Source of the DNA: Psychrobacter sp. APC 3426
GTDB lineage: Bacteria > Pseudomonadota > Gammaproteobacteria > Pseudomonadales > Moraxellaceae
Length of the DNA: 64,000 bases
Assembly: GCF_030408035.1 (NCBI RefSeq)
Contig: NZ_JASDCF010000009.1
Span: 1-64,000 of the forward strand
Direction: 5' to 3'
Each line of letters starts with the position of its first letter. The first letter of the stretch is position 1. The position numbers and the translations under genes were made by a program. The notes under the pieces were generated by a model that saw nothing but the letters and a program-made list of their open reading frames with translations, did no database searches and was not told the origin of the DNA. Positions 27,015 through 38,694 of this stretch are shown here, in pieces.

Positions 27015-27096
27015 AGAAAAGCCAAACAGCTTAACGTTGTTTGGCTTTTCTATGTATAACATTTCTTATATTAAATACTGTTCAATTTTACTAGGC
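27015..27096. repeat. Second copy of hairpin plus IS-end segment
   Basis: A near-identical hairpin (AGAAAAGCCAAAC / GTTTGGCTTTTCT) is followed by ATTTCTTATATTAAATACTG and a TTCAATTTTACTAGGC tail. This parallels 26772-26845 (hairpin, CATTTCTCTTAAACACTGTC, CAATTTAATTATGCC). The two about 75-base stretches are imperfect direct repeats, probably from duplicated IS ends. The hairpin may also terminate the long defence-gene transcript arriving from the right. Confidence 0.55.
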
Positions 27097-27154
27097 TTAT
27101 AAATGAGCATTACGTATTTTCTTCCAGCGATAGAAATTCTTATTAACACAAACT

Positions 27155-30001
27155 CTACTCTTCTTCAAACTCTGAATTTTTAAAACCTAAAACATTACAA
27201 TTTTCTTTAATCGTACGCTGTAAAGATTCATCGAAACCATCCTGAGATTTAGCTTGTATCTCAACTGAAATAGTTACTTCAATACCTAGCTTAGCTGTAA
27301 ATTGCTGAACAACTTCATCAACAATAGTAGCAAAGTCCATCTTAGCTTTTACTGGATCAAGGTCAATACTTCCATAAAACTGCTTTTTTATGGTAGTCAG
27401 TTCTGACAATGCTCCTGCAGATACAGGTAATGTCGGTTGTGGTATAGCAGTTGGCACCAAGTCAATATCGGTATTAGTATAGCCGCCAATGTTATCATCT
27501 GGCTGATTAGTAGTTTCTAATTCAGGTGCAGGCTTTATCTTTTCTCGATAACTTAGCGCAGTATCTTTTTCAATCAATAATGCCGTATCATCTAAATAAG
27601 GTAAGGCACCTTTACCAAAACAAAAACCTAAATATTGATCTCCGTCCTTACCAGAAGCAAAACCAAAGAAATCTTCATTTTCTAAACCATTAACGAGAGC
27701 ATCTTTATATACTTGTTCATTAAGAAGCCTTGGCAAATATAGGTACTGGCAAATATCGCGATAGACCTGTAATGCACTTATATCAGACTTAGCATCAGGT
27801 GTACCTTTTTTGAAATACAGCTGTTCTAGCAGTTTCTTTAAATGTATAGGTGACCACTCTGTAATGATCCACTCTTCCTCATGTAATCGATTTTCGATTT
27901 CCTGAACTAAATTTGAAGAATTAGTTGATACAGAAACAGTTTCCCACTCTATATTTTTATCAGTCGCTTTAGGTTGCTCCGGACAAAGCAACCATTTATA
28001 AGCTTCACGTGCCATTTGTTTCAGGCTAACTTGGGCCTCATTTGCACTGTTCTCTGCAAGTTTTACTTGAAATAAATCAAGATTTAACTTACCTTCATTA
28101 ATATCTGAGACAATAGCGCGCCAAGCTAAATATGTACGGGCAGCATCTTTCAAACGACCAACAACATCTTTATCTGCTGCAAAGAAGATTAAACGATTAC
28201 GTTTCTGGCGAGGTTGGTCTCCACGGTAGGATAAAATATTTTCAGCAGCAGCAATAGCATCACTATCGTCCCTTTTTGTATAGCTTTCATGGGGAGGCAA
28301 AACCACCAATCTTGGGCCAATTCCCCATTCATCTGGTACGTCACTTGAACTCGTAAATACATGAACACCTGCAAAAAAACCTTTCTTAGCAAACATAGCA
28401 GTTATATGACTTTTTAATTCACTATTTATAACAAGTTCATCTATATTTTGCTTACGGCTTTCCATTTCCCGTCGTAAATTAGGCTTAGTATCTAACCAGA
28501 AACGGTCTTGATCTGAGTACAGATAATGCAACCTATCTCGTAAGCGTTTAAGTACATCATCAAATACTCCGATATTCTGTCCAGGCTGAGCAGAACCTAA
28601 TATAATTCTTTCTAACTGAATACCTTTTATGACTTGATTACGTGAACTTGGTGCACTGCCTAAGAATATAGAGCGCATAGTACGTTTAGCTGCTTGCACA
28701 CTACCAAAACGAGTATCATCTCCATCTATACGGTATGGTTCTGAACGCTCGCCGTCTACCTCACGTTCAATGACAGGCTCCCATCCTTGTGGCAAATAAT
28801 GGATACTTTTATGGCGAACTGTACTATCACTTAAAGGAATAGAACCTGGCATAATCATGGCATCCTGATTATTATCATTCCATAAGCGATGAATAATAAC
28901 TGCCATATACTGAAGGACACCCCTTGTACGTTGAAACTTATCTAATGTAGACCAGTCTTCATACAAGCGATCAAAAATCTCTGGATGAATAGGATAAGAA
29001 GAGCACATTCGTTCGTAGTAAAGGTGAGTTATTGTTTCTTCTGGGAAGTATCGTGCATTTACTTGATAGAAACTACTAAAGTTATGACAGGTACTTTCAA
29101 TTTGATTTCTTTCACCAGCTGACTCGAATAAACGCCGACGAACAATTTCAAATGCCTCTTCAGCAGCGACAGGCTTCCAAACAGATTCGACACGGCCAAA
29201 ATGCTTTTCTAAAGCATTTAAGGTGTTTTGACCAAATGTATCGCCAACTTCAGTTTCAGATTCTGGCAGCGATGCTAATAATACAGCATTGGGTACGGTC
29301 TTAAATGCCTCTGTTAAGGCTTGTATGAACTTCAAGTTAGCTTCATAGGTGCCAGCATTAAGAGTTTTTCCCGGTGTTAAGTCACTAAAAAACTTCTGTA
29401 ACTCATCTATCAGTACGACACAAGGAGCGGCTTTAGTAAGTAAGTCAGCCAGTACATCTTTACCTGGTGCTGTTCCATCACGATCAGAAGCTGCGACTAG
29501 TGCGTAACCTGCTTCTCCTAAAAGTTGCCAAGCCATCTCCCCCCATAGAGTGTTTGCACAAATTTCACCATGTTGTTTACCTTGACTAACTGACAACGCA
29601 ATACCGTCTAGAACGGCAATGTTAGCTCTAGGTAAATCGTGAATACCTGCTTCATCTAGCAAAGGTGGAATGCCTTGTAGCTTATCAGTGCTGACTTTAC
29701 GATTTGCTAAGTGCAAAACCGTTAGCATAGTATGAGTTTTACCACCACCAAATGAGGTTTGTAACTGAATAACTGGATCGCCACCCTTGCCTACTAAGCG
29801 CTGGGCTACTGACATCAGCAGTAGTCTCATCCCTTCAGTGATGAACGTACGTGCAAAAAACTTTTCGGCATCTTGATATTCAGGTGGTGCTGTCCCATTA
29901 GACACTTGCGTAATATCTGCTGCAAATTCCGATTGCTTGAACGTACCTTCTAAAACATCTTTATGTGGACGTGCTATCTCACGCCAAGGCTTTAAACTCA
30001 T
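27155..30001 (-). CDS. DUF499 domain ATPase (Hma-type defence component)
   Basis: About 948 residues. The N-terminus [29 protein letters not shown] and Walker A-like [13 protein letters not shown] (about 81-93) define the DUF499 P-loop family. A probable Walker B is [14 protein letters not shown] (about 205-215). The ATG at 30001 has AAAAAGGG upstream; a TTG six bases earlier is less likely. DUF499 proteins are regularly encoded beside DUF1156 methyltransferases and SNF2 helicases, as here, forming a helicase-methylase-ATPase set believed to act in phage defence. It is last in the set, 134 bases after the methyltransferase gene. The C-terminal about 120 residues form a low-complexity linker and short acidic end. 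Confidence 0.88.
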   Translation of the reverse strand: MSLKPWREIARPHKDVLEGTFKQSEFAADITQVSNGTAPPEYQDAEKFFARTFITEGMRLLLMSVAQRLVGKGGDPVIQLQTSFGGGKTHTMLTVLHLANRKVSTDKLQGIPPLLDEAGIHDLPRANIAVLDGIALSVSQGKQHGEICANTLWGEMAWQLLGEAGYALVAASDRDGTAPGKDVLADLLTKAAPCVVLIDELQKFFSDLTPGKTLNAGTYEANLKFIQALTEAFKTVPNAVLLASLPESETEVGDTFGQNTLNALEKHFGRVESVWKPVAAEEAFEIVRRRLFESAGERNQIESTCHNFSSFYQVNARYFPEETITHLYYERMCSSYPIHPEIFDRLYEDWSTLDKFQRTRGVLQYMAVIIHRLWNDNNQDAMIMPGSIPLSDSTVRHKSIHYLPQGWEPVIEREVDGERSEPYRIDGDDTRFGSVQAAKRTMRSIFLGSAPSSRNQVIKGIQLERIILGSAQPGQNIGVFDDVLKRLRDRLHYLYSDQDRFWLDTKPNLRREMESRKQNIDELVINSELKSHITAMFAKKGFFAGVHVFTSSSDVPDEWGIGPRLVVLPPHESYTKRDDSDAIAAAENILSYRGDQPRQKRNRLIFFAADKDVVGRLKDAARTYLAWRAIVSDINEGKLNLDLFQVKLAENSANEAQVSLKQMAREAYKWLLCPEQPKATDKNIEWETVSVSTNSSNLVQEIENRLHEEEWIITEWSPIHLKKLLEQLYFKKGTPDAKSDISALQVYRDICQYLYLPRLLNEQVYKDALVNGLENEDFFGFASGKDGDQYLGFCFGKGALPYLDDTALLIEKDTALSYREKIKPAPELETTNQPDDNIGGYTNTDIDLVPTAIPQPTLPVSAGALSELTTIKKQFYGSIDLDPVKAKMDFATIVDEVVQQFTAKLGIEVTISVEIQAKSQDGFDESLQRTIKENCNVLGFKNSEFEEE

Positions 30002-30135
30002 AACCAAACCCTTTTTAATTATCTTTGATAAGTATGTAGCCGAATTTATTTAGTTAAGCATAATTGAGCCGAACAGCCATTCAGTTTGCTCATATTTTCT
30101 GAAATATTTCAGCTCAACTCTTTATTGCTTGACCT

Positions 30136-33000
30136 TTAAAAATCTAACTCTTGTGTTGTACCATAATGTCTTACACCTGCTTCATGAGATGCTGCAACAA
30201 TGGCATGCCAAGAGCCAATCAGTTCGTTGTAAGCTCGAGCTTCTTCGGCCCATTTTTTTCGTTCACACAAGGTATATAAGTGATAGGCTAACTGGCGAAT
30301 TGGTTCACCGCGCTCAGGCATATTTGCCAAAAGTGCACCAGCTGCACTTTCGCTATCTTGCTTCAAAGCTCTAATCAACTGATGACATGCTTCCCAAATC
30401 GGCGTACGAGTATCAGTATGGGGATTCCAGTCATTTGGATATTCACTCCATTGTAAGAGGCGCACCTTACCTCCCGCAGCTTCGACGACTCCTGCACTAT
30501 GTACGCCATCTACAGAGGTACCTTTAGCCCGAGCGAGTGTGTCTGCTTCACCAAATAAACCCTCTCCCCAGCCATATTGACTAAACCAGTTATCACAAAA
30601 TAAGGTGTCGGCATCGAAGTTACCGCTATCAGGATTTAAGTAATCGGTTATAGAACGGTTAATTAGTACTAGCGCTTCATGTACACTTAGCTTACTACCA
30701 TCTTGATTGAGAACATCAGCGTACTTGGAGTAAATAGCCATGCCAGGACCAATAGCTGCTTGAGCCAAATCTACTGGGGCAATAGGAGTTGCTCCAGTTT
30801 CACCACCGACCATCGCCTCTAGTGCCTCAGGCATCTGAACACGTAATTCACGTTGAAACTCACGTCGAGAGATAGACTCAGCTTCAATCTTACGTTTTTT
30901 ACAGACTAGTATTACCGATGATGCTAAAGCATTTGTTCCATTACCAACTACGCGACCCACCTTCTCTGTTCTGACAGGCCAAGTGCCATCAATAGAAAAT
31001 CCAGCTCTGATCACAGCTTCTAAAAATGTTTCCCAACCAGTACTAGAAGTACTATTTTCTTTAGTTTCTGATTGTTTAAAAGCATAGTAAATAGTAACAG
31101 GAAATGCAGGATGGCCAAGTTCTACCATTTTTCTAATAGCATCAGTCATACCATTTTCAAAAAACGTATTAGCCGCTTCTCTTGTTTCATGGCGAAATTT
31201 TAATGCAGTAAGTTCATTAGCTTTTGGAACAGCTAAAGTACTAAAAACTTCAGGATATAGCTTTTTTAGTGCTTTTCTTTGAATACCGTAAAAGAAGTCA
31301 GATAAATCAGCATACGCAATATTATCGTAATAGGGGGGGTCAGTAGAAATAACCTTGTTTGTACTGATATCTTGATTTATTGCATCTGCTTGATAGACAT
31401 ACCCTTCACTACCATATCCTAAAGCTAGAAATGCCTTACACAATCTTTCAAAAAGGTTCTTAAAGCTTCCCGTAGAGTTTGAAAATGGATTAACCTCTGC
31501 AAAATCCCAAGCCATAGGTATAGCTTGTCTTGCGAATACACTTCTCATTTGGTTATTAGGAGCATTCCAACCACAGATAGAGGCACCATGGTTTGCAATT
31601 TGACTTATCAAGAAAGAAAGATATGTTTTAATAGCTTTTTCATATTCTATATCTAGTTCTTTAGACGGTAAATCTTCTAATACTTCCATCATTGTATTAA
31701 GTACTAACAACTGTCTGTTGGTAAAAACACTACCCCATGTCTCTAGTCCATAAGCATAGCAGGTTCCCCCTGTTAGCTTAGCAGGAAGATCCAAAGAAGA
31801 TTCCCATGTACGAGGAATTCCCATAGCAGTTTCTTCATGATCTGAATTTGGAGATAAAAATATTCTTTCTTTTTGCCCTTCAACAACTACACACATTAAC
31901 TTCTGGGATAAAGTACCTATTTTTGCTTGCTCTTTAACATGCTTAAGAGTAACGGGACTATCGCTATAAATACACTGAAAGGAGTTTCTGGATAGCTTTG
32001 TACCATTTTTTTTTGTTAACCAATCAGACGTTCTACCTTTCATAACTTTAAAATTAAATGAATTCCCTTCGATCTGCAAATCTACATACGCTTCCTTACC
32101 CTTTTTATCAGAAACTACGAATGATGATACCAAAGGTGTTTCATTAGCTTCAAATGCTGGGTTAGGACTTTTTACCGTTCTTGCCCATAGCCAAGCAATG
32201 ACTGTTAGCTCTTCACCTTTATATTTTTCAAGATCGGGTCGCTCAGCTACCATGTCATCTGTAATTTTAACTTTAGGATATAAATCCCCAATACGTTTAA
32301 AAGCTTCTTCACGCATCCAATACCCGTAGCGACGCACATCTTCTGCTAAACCTTTAGACCCTTGCCAATCTTCAAGCAGATTTTGTTGCTTATCACCCTT
32401 AGGTATTGGCCCTACTGGGACCTGCCCAGCAAACTTCGGTGGGATTTCAATCATTGCTTTGTTGATCATTACTGCTATTGGATTTAAATCTGATGCATGG
32501 CTTTCTAGCCCCAGACGTTGCGCTTCCAAAGGTATAGCCCCGCCACCAGCAAACGGATCATGAAACGCAGGTAACTCTTCAGGATTAAACAATTCAGCAG
32601 CCTGTGGATGTTTGCGATTTAAATAACAAGTCTCGCGCCAACTTTCTCTTATGGCCTCACGTGCGCGGTTCAGCACCTCTTCGTTATTAGTATTTTCCCA
32701 CTTCACAAGGTCACGAATAATATCAAATAGCTTCTCTCGCTTAACTTCAGCTTCTTTTTTATTGACGCCGTACTTAAAACCATCGTCTTGCTGGTAGCCT
32801 GGATCATTCACCATTTGCGCGAAAATAACTGCACGTGCTACAGCAAGAGGTCGACGTGCCCACCAGAGATGTAACGTACTTGGATGACCATGTCGTATCG
32901 ATTTCTCACGTTCTGCTGCTATATTAATCTCATCTAGTGGCAGTGCTACTTCAATCAGCTTTTTCGGACTATAGATTTTAAACTCGTGTGGGTTTGACAT
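30136..33000 (-). CDS. DUF1156 DNA methyltransferase
   Basis: 954 residues. The DUF1156 signature is at the N-terminus (SIRHGHPSTLHLWWARRPLA, about 34-53). The SAM-binding motif I is DPFAGGGAIPLEAQ (about 148-161) and the catalytic motif IV is DPPYYDNIAYADLSDFFY (about 554-571), so an N6-adenine or N4-cytosine amino-methyltransferase is expected. A large insert (about 280-540) separates the motifs. It is encoded 22 bases downstream of the DUF3883 helicase and upstream of the DUF499 ATPase. The role may be self-marking of host DNA. Full-length and intact. Confidence 0.9.
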   Translation of the reverse strand: MSNPHEFKIYSPKKLIEVALPLDEINIAAEREKSIRHGHPSTLHLWWARRPLAVARAVIFAQMVNDPGYQQDDGFKYGVNKKEAEVKREKLFDIIRDLVKWENTNNEEVLNRAREAIRESWRETCYLNRKHPQAAELFNPEELPAFHDPFAGGGAIPLEAQRLGLESHASDLNPIAVMINKAMIEIPPKFAGQVPVGPIPKGDKQQNLLEDWQGSKGLAEDVRRYGYWMREEAFKRIGDLYPKVKITDDMVAERPDLEKYKGEELTVIAWLWARTVKSPNPAFEANETPLVSSFVVSDKKGKEAYVDLQIEGNSFNFKVMKGRTSDWLTKKNGTKLSRNSFQCIYSDSPVTLKHVKEQAKIGTLSQKLMCVVVEGQKERIFLSPNSDHEETAMGIPRTWESSLDLPAKLTGGTCYAYGLETWGSVFTNRQLLVLNTMMEVLEDLPSKELDIEYEKAIKTYLSFLISQIANHGASICGWNAPNNQMRSVFARQAIPMAWDFAEVNPFSNSTGSFKNLFERLCKAFLALGYGSEGYVYQADAINQDISTNKVISTDPPYYDNIAYADLSDFFYGIQRKALKKLYPEVFSTLAVPKANELTALKFRHETREAANTFFENGMTDAIRKMVELGHPAFPVTIYYAFKQSETKENSTSSTGWETFLEAVIRAGFSIDGTWPVRTEKVGRVVGNGTNALASSVILVCKKRKIEAESISRREFQRELRVQMPEALEAMVGGETGATPIAPVDLAQAAIGPGMAIYSKYADVLNQDGSKLSVHEALVLINRSITDYLNPDSGNFDADTLFCDNWFSQYGWGEGLFGEADTLARAKGTSVDGVHSAGVVEAAGGKVRLLQWSEYPNDWNPHTDTRTPIWEACHQLIRALKQDSESAAGALLANMPERGEPIRQLAYHLYTLCERKKWAEEARAYNELIGSWHAIVAASHEAGVRHYGTTQELDF

Positions 33001-33022
33001 TGAATACTCTTATATATAGATC

Positions 33023-36000
33023 TTAGATAGTTTCACTTGGTGAAACGGCTTTTGATATTAGTTCGCTTAATTCATAGTTAATACTAGCAACACCGAATTC
33101 TGGCTCTATCGTAAATGGGTTCTTGATATAGTATGGTCCTTCATAATCATTATTATCTACAATCACAATAGCAAGAATAAATTTATCTGCTTGATTTAAG
33201 CCATAGATGATCTCGTTACGACTAACAGTAATAGTAGTTTGTCCTTTGGAGCGACCTTTTACTTCGATATGCCGATCAGGCAAGATAGATCCATCAGGAT
33301 TAATATTGGGACGAGCAGTAATGTCCCAACCGCATTTCTCTGCACTCATATCAGTCACTTCATGACCCATCTCTTGTTCAGATTTTATAACAGCGTTCAT
33401 AGCTACGCGCTCTACTCGAGCGCGAGCAGCAGCATCTACAACGAACCCTGTATCGCCTTTCCGCTGGGCCAATAACCCCTGCGGGATGATCAATGCACCA
33501 CCGATCACTACTGGCGTACTTGACACTACTTCTTTGAGCTCTATTAGCTCTTTAGTACGCTGCTGCAGTCTTGCACTTAGGTCATCTACGCGACGACGTG
33601 CCATTTCTAGTTGCATTTGAGGTTGTTTTCCAACTTTTACAGCATCTTGGAGCGTAATATAACGATCTGACCAATAGTTGATTTCTTTTACCAGACGCTC
33701 TTTCACTGCAGCAAGGGTTTTATCTGATTGAAGCTCTCGCCGGTGTTTCACAACATCAAAGTGTTCTGGTGCCATCTTATTGGAAGCATAGCCCACGGCT
33801 AAAACTTCAAGATTGTGGCTTAGCCAATCTGCACGCAGAATATCACTTATAAGCTGATAATCATAATCTTCTATAGGCTTTAAATCTAAATGTGGCGCCC
33901 ATCCTGCATTAGTCGCCTCGCCTTTTTCATTCACTTCAATGAACTGTAATCGTCGTGAGGCTATAAGTGCTTCATTACTTGATTCTCGTACAGTGTGATC
34001 TATCATAAACAGTATCTTGACTTCAGTACTATCGTCATTTGGATCGACCAATACGGCACCTTGCTTAAGCTTCGATCGGTGCGCTTGTAATATTAAATCA
34101 GTGGTAGCGTGCATCAAAGGATGAATAGGATGAATCATGTCTGACATTGGCTTGCCAGGTTGATTGATATATCGTTTTTCAAAGCATATTCTTTCGTATT
34201 TCTTTAAAACTGGTGTACGGCTTTCACCAATAATTCGATCACGTTCACGAATAGCAGCTGGTACATGACTTACTTCATAACGGCCTGATTCGCGTGACCT
34301 TAAATCGCCACCTAAAGACTTAAACGCCTCTGTAAAAAATGCTCGGATGAAATATGGTTGTAGTTTTCGGGCTTCTGCTTTTTCCATCTCCTCTTTAATG
34401 GCGTATAAACCATCAAGACCCATATGCTGATCTACTAAAGCATTTCGTTTAATAATTTCTTTAAGATGGTTTGTATCAAGTGCACCCTCGATTACCTCAT
34501 GCATCTTAGCTTTTATTTCAGGGTCGTCACCATAGCGAATCGCTTCTATCAGCAGCTCTTTAAGTGAGATATTATCAAAAGCCTCACCCAAGACGTCAAA
34601 AACCTTTCCACCTAAGGCTTTTTTCTCTATTTCTATTTTCTCAAAAAGCTTTTGAAAAACTGCTCCTTCACGTGTTTCATCTGCTACGATATTCCATAAA
34701 TGACATATTTCTGTCTGCCCAATTCGGTGAATCCGACCAAACCTTTGCTCTAGTCGGTTTGGATTCCATGGTAAATCGTAATTCACCATTAAATTGGCGT
34801 TTTGAAGGTTAACCCCTTCTCCTGCTGCATCAGTGGCTACCAATACAATGACTTCTGGATCGAATCGGAACTCTTCTTGCGTCTGACGCCGTTTATCTCG
34901 ACTAGTGCTACCAGAAATAGTTCTCACAGCGTTGTCATTACCAAGCATATCTTTAATACGTTCCACTAAATAATTCAAAGTGTCTTTATGCTCAGTGAAT
35001 ATAATTAACTTGCGACGAGTTCCCTTAGATGTAAACATTTCAGGGGTATCCTGAAGTAAATAAGACAACTCTTCCCATTTTTTATCATTACCAGATTGTA
35101 CAATTGCTAATGCTCGATGTTCAAGACTCTTAAGGCTAGCTATTTCCGCCTCAAACTCAGGGATAGTTTCAGCAGCAGATGCTCGATCAACAACTTGCTC
35201 TGTATACATCTCATACTCTTCTGCAGTTAAATCCTCATCAAGTTCATCAAGATTATCTGGTATGTCTATTCTTTTTTGTACGTTGTATTCAATGAACGTT
35301 TCAGCCACTGTATTTGTACCTTTAGAACCTCCACGTACTATATGCTTAGTCTCTTCTAAGCGAGACTCTAAGCGCTTACGACGACGTTTTAAAGATTGGT
35401 ATATTGCCTCAGGGCTTGAAGCCAAACGACGCTGTAACATCGTTAAGGCAAAACCAATATTATTTTTCTTTTGACCACCAAGACGATCAGCTCGGTTCAT
35501 TTCTTCACGAACATATGTCGTTACTTCGTCATAAAGCAACGCTTCCATATCAGACAGCTGGTAGTTTGCAGTATAGGCACGGCGCTCAGGAAATAATGGT
35601 GTGCCATCAAACTTAAGTAACTCTTCTTTCACCATACGGCGCATTATGTCAGACACATCTACTTTATGAGCACCTTCACGGAACTTTCCATAAAAACGAT
35701 CACCATCCAATAATGACAGCCAAATTTGAAAGTCTTCTTCTTTACCATTGTGCGGCGTTGCCGTCATTAGTAGATAGTGTCGTGTTATAGAGCCTAGAAG
35801 CTCCCCAAGAAGAAAGCGCTTAGTTTTCTTAATTTCATTACCAAAATAATTCGCAGATAACTTATGTGCCTCATCAACAATAATTAAATCCCATTCAGTA
35901 TTTCTAAGTTTGTCTTGCAACTCTTCGCTTCGAGATAATTGATCGAGTCTACAAATCAGCTGATTGGACTCATCAAAGTAATTACCAGATGCGCATTGCT

Positions 36001-36562
36001 CTTGTTTTTCACGACTAAAAATATCAAATACAACACCAAATTTCTCGAGAAGCTCATCTTGCCATTGTTCAGTCAGTGATCCCGGGGAAACAATAAGAAT
36101 TCGCCTTGCATCGGCTCTCATCAACAATTCACAAATCAACAAGCCTGCCATAATAGTTTTACCTGCGCCTGGGTCATCAGCCAGCACAAAACGCAGTGGT
36201 TGCTTAGGCAGCATCACTTCATAAACAGCTGAAATCTGATGCGGTAAAGGCTCCACGTTAGAAGTATGTACTGCCATCATAGGATCAAATAAAGCTGCTT
36301 GGCTAATCCGATACGCCTCTAACCCCAACTGGAAATCTGCTCCTGGAGCGTCGAATCCCCATGCTCGGCCTACTGTCGCCAATTCTAAGCGGGCTTCATC
36401 AGAACGAAACAACATCTGCTCACCTAATTTACCCTGGCTATCTTTATAGTAGACAGTAACAGCATGCTCACCCACTCTTTCAACCTGAACAATACGAACA
36501 ATTTCGTCAGATTGAATACCACGTATCTGAGCATTTTTTTTAATACTTTCGAGCTTTAGCAT
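33023..36562 (-). CDS. SNF2/DEAH helicase with C-terminal DUF3883 domain
   Basis: 1179 residues. SF2 motifs: [13 protein letters not shown] (about 128-140), [12 protein letters not shown] (about 226-237), [14 protein letters not shown], and motif [14 protein letters not shown]. After a long helical region, the last about 120 residues are DUF3883-like: [10 protein letters not shown] followed by [20 protein letters not shown] (about 1098-1117). The D...ExK pattern resembles a PD-(D/E)xK nuclease or DNA-end-sensing fold. AAGGA ribosome site. With the DUF1156 and DUF499 genes it forms an apparent helicase-methylase-ATPase operon. The DUF3883 tail may supply the nuclease step, by inference. Confidence 0.9.
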   Translation of the reverse strand: MLKLESIKKNAQIRGIQSDEIVRIVQVERVGEHAVTVYYKDSQGKLGEQMLFRSDEARLELATVGRAWGFDAPGADFQLGLEAYRISQAALFDPMMAVHTSNVEPLPHQISAVYEVMLPKQPLRFVLADDPGAGKTIMAGLLICELLMRADARRILIVSPGSLTEQWQDELLEKFGVVFDIFSREKQEQCASGNYFDESNQLICRLDQLSRSEELQDKLRNTEWDLIIVDEAHKLSANYFGNEIKKTKRFLLGELLGSITRHYLLMTATPHNGKEEDFQIWLSLLDGDRFYGKFREGAHKVDVSDIMRRMVKEELLKFDGTPLFPERRAYTANYQLSDMEALLYDEVTTYVREEMNRADRLGGQKKNNIGFALTMLQRRLASSPEAIYQSLKRRRKRLESRLEETKHIVRGGSKGTNTVAETFIEYNVQKRIDIPDNLDELDEDLTAEEYEMYTEQVVDRASAAETIPEFEAEIASLKSLEHRALAIVQSGNDKKWEELSYLLQDTPEMFTSKGTRRKLIIFTEHKDTLNYLVERIKDMLGNDNAVRTISGSTSRDKRRQTQEEFRFDPEVIVLVATDAAGEGVNLQNANLMVNYDLPWNPNRLEQRFGRIHRIGQTEICHLWNIVADETREGAVFQKLFEKIEIEKKALGGKVFDVLGEAFDNISLKELLIEAIRYGDDPEIKAKMHEVIEGALDTNHLKEIIKRNALVDQHMGLDGLYAIKEEMEKAEARKLQPYFIRAFFTEAFKSLGGDLRSRESGRYEVSHVPAAIRERDRIIGESRTPVLKKYERICFEKRYINQPGKPMSDMIHPIHPLMHATTDLILQAHRSKLKQGAVLVDPNDDSTEVKILFMIDHTVRESSNEALIASRRLQFIEVNEKGEATNAGWAPHLDLKPIEDYDYQLISDILRADWLSHNLEVLAVGYASNKMAPEHFDVVKHRRELQSDKTLAAVKERLVKEINYWSDRYITLQDAVKVGKQPQMQLEMARRRVDDLSARLQQRTKELIELKEVVSSTPVVIGGALIIPQGLLAQRKGDTGFVVDAAARARVERVAMNAVIKSEQEMGHEVTDMSAEKCGWDITARPNINPDGSILPDRHIEVKGRSKGQTTITVSRNEIIYGLNQADKFILAIVIVDNNDYEGPYYIKNPFTIEPEFGVASINYELSELISKAVSPSETI

Positions 36563-36634
36563 TACTGTTCCTTAATTTACTTTTTATATAACAGCAAGAA
36601 ATTTCGAGTATTTAAAAATAATGAAACAAACATA

Positions 36635-38677
36635 TCAAGCTATACCTTTTAATTTTTGTTCTATATCTTCCTGCAGGATTTTGACCATATCATATCTATG
36701 TGAATCGATAGTCTTAATGTTCCAGTTTTCTTGAGCAGTTTGCATCATTAACTCTAACTTTAGACTCAGAGGCGCCATTCTATTACGTTGGCTGTTTAGT
36801 ATCTCTGTCTTCTGTTTAGGAGTATCGTTACTTAATGATGAATTCTCACTGCTACCCATTAAACATAGGTTGCCAAAACTATGTAACTTATCTTCAGGTA
36901 ATATTTCATTGATTCTAGAAGTCTGAGGTGAGAAGTGCTCTTTAGAGTTTTTAAAACTAAATCTAAACTCTTTCTTCTTCGATATAGCAACTTTACTGTC
37001 TTTCCACAATAAGTAATCTAAGTAATTAAAAACAAAAACAGCAACCTTGTCATATCTCAAATGACATTCAAAATCATAATCTGAATGACTAAGTTTATAA
37101 GGTAGTATGCTCAGCTCTGCACTACTAGCATACATAAATTTAGGATAATCATTAGGTTTAGCTAATAAGTATCTATTAACTATAAAATCTCTACTGAGAT
37201 TTTCTAAAAAATTCAAATAACTTTCTGCAGTCAATGAGTTCAAGTGCTCATCTTGGCTTAACCAATACAGCACTGCAGATAACCAATTTTTGCGAGAGTT
37301 AGTTGGGTAAGAAACATGAAATGCTGATATAAGCATCAAGCAAGATAACGTACTATCATTCAGATGATCTTCGTCACCACTAAAACTATCTACATAATTG
37401 CTTGAGCTGCTCTCATACAATTTATAGCGCTTCAAAGACCAACTTTCTCTATTACTAGCATTGTCTCTTTTAATAATATAACGATCAAAAAGATAGCGAG
37501 TTTTGAGCAAAGTGAAGATAAACTCCTTTACTTTGATAGCTTGTGGATCTTTAAAGTTATCAAATGCTGAGAGCAAAATTTTATCATCTAATGCAGGAAG
37601 TTCTTGAATAGAATTCGATGTAGGGTCAAGATAAATACGCAGTACATGCATTAAAAAGTTAGGAAAATCTATTACACTATCAAAACGCTCTTGTTTAATA
37701 TCTCGATTATCAGTTATTTGTTGTTTATCTGGCTTATGTATTGCACCTTTATCAATAGAGGCAGCTAACGATAATGGTTCAATTTTAGTATTCTCTCCGT
37801 CAGAACTATTCTTATAATCTTTACCTAAAACGGCAATTGCAATCTTATCAAAGCTATCAATTATAAAATCTTCTGCACTTGAACCAAATATCGCTTTTCG
37901 TTCATCAACTGAAAAACCTGTTTGCACATAACTATTCATATCTGCGCAGGCAAGCCACACCTTTTGGAGGGTAGCCATAGCTATGTCTTTGTTATCTAAA
38001 TCACTTTCTTGGATAATAGACAGTAGGTGAGCTTTAACTACCTCATGTTTCTCTAACTGTTCACCACGATTATTCATCACTTCAAAGTAGTGAGTAACAT
38101 CAGTATTTTTTGGTACTGTTATTCTAAAAATTTGAACATCATTTAATAGATAACTCGCAAAAACCTCTAACTCATTCTCCTGTTTAAATGTTTCTGAAAT
38201 CACTCTTTCGATAATTTTAAAACCATTGAATATTGAGCTGTTAAACTCTTTACTATAGCTAGTCTCAATCAAATTCGAAAATATATTATCAGTACTGGTT
38301 TGACTATTAAAAACTTTAAAAAGTCTGTTTATGGCTAAATCTGATTTTGGTCGACTTTCAAAACATAAATTAGGTCTCTGATATTTAGGGAAGATTAAGG
38401 GAAGTCGATATTTTAGATAACACGCAATTAAGCTTAGAGTTGTGAAACGTTGCTGCCCATCTAGTATTTCAAAAAAATCTGCTCGTTTGTGTACTACTAG
38501 ACTACCTAAATAGTATGTTTGAGAGTTATTTTTTAAAGAAAAGTCCTGAATATCATTTATGAGCTGCCTAATTTGAGCCTCTTCCCAGTCATAGTTACGT
38601 TGATAAACAGGAACTCTGTAATTATCTTCGTTGAGTAGTGTTTGTATTGTCAGGCTATGTTCTTCGTTGCTACTCAT
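36635..38677 (-). CDS. DUF262-DUF1524 (GmrSD-like) protein
   Basis: 680 residues. The N-terminal DUF262 (ParB-like NTPase) has VPVYQRNYDWEE (about 22-33) and DGQQR (73-77). Near the C-terminus KEHFSPQ (about 579-585) and SFGNLCLMGSSENSSLSND match the DUF1524 His-Me nuclease, whose normal form is EHxxPQ then IGNLTLL. Proteins of this plan (GmrSD, BrxU) cut modified or unmodified phage DNA using NTP. Codons are AT-richer than in the helicase downstream. It follows the other DUF262 gene by only 17 bases. The pair may be an add-on to the neighbouring set or an independent type IV-like system. Confidence 0.87.
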   Translation of the reverse strand: MSSNEEHSLTIQTLLNEDNYRVPVYQRNYDWEEAQIRQLINDIQDFSLKNNSQTYYLGSLVVHKRADFFEILDGQQRFTTLSLIACYLKYRLPLIFPKYQRPNLCFESRPKSDLAINRLFKVFNSQTSTDNIFSNLIETSYSKEFNSSIFNGFKIIERVISETFKQENELEVFASYLLNDVQIFRITVPKNTDVTHYFEVMNNRGEQLEKHEVVKAHLLSIIQESDLDNKDIAMATLQKVWLACADMNSYVQTGFSVDERKAIFGSSAEDFIIDSFDKIAIAVLGKDYKNSSDGENTKIEPLSLAASIDKGAIHKPDKQQITDNRDIKQERFDSVIDFPNFLMHVLRIYLDPTSNSIQELPALDDKILLSAFDNFKDPQAIKVKEFIFTLLKTRYLFDRYIIKRDNASNRESWSLKRYKLYESSSSNYVDSFSGDEDHLNDSTLSCLMLISAFHVSYPTNSRKNWLSAVLYWLSQDEHLNSLTAESYLNFLENLSRDFIVNRYLLAKPNDYPKFMYASSAELSILPYKLSHSDYDFECHLRYDKVAVFVFNYLDYLLWKDSKVAISKKKEFRFSFKNSKEHFSPQTSRINEILPEDKLHSFGNLCLMGSSENSSLSNDTPKQKTEILNSQRNRMAPLSLKLELMMQTAQENWNIKTIDSHRYDMVKILQEDIEQKLKGIA

Positions 38678-38694
38678 TTTTTTATCCTTATTTA

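Noticed and set aside
33239-33475. Plus-strand frames inside the helicase and methyltransferase genes
   Set aside because: All are short antisense shadows without ribosome sites or family motifs.
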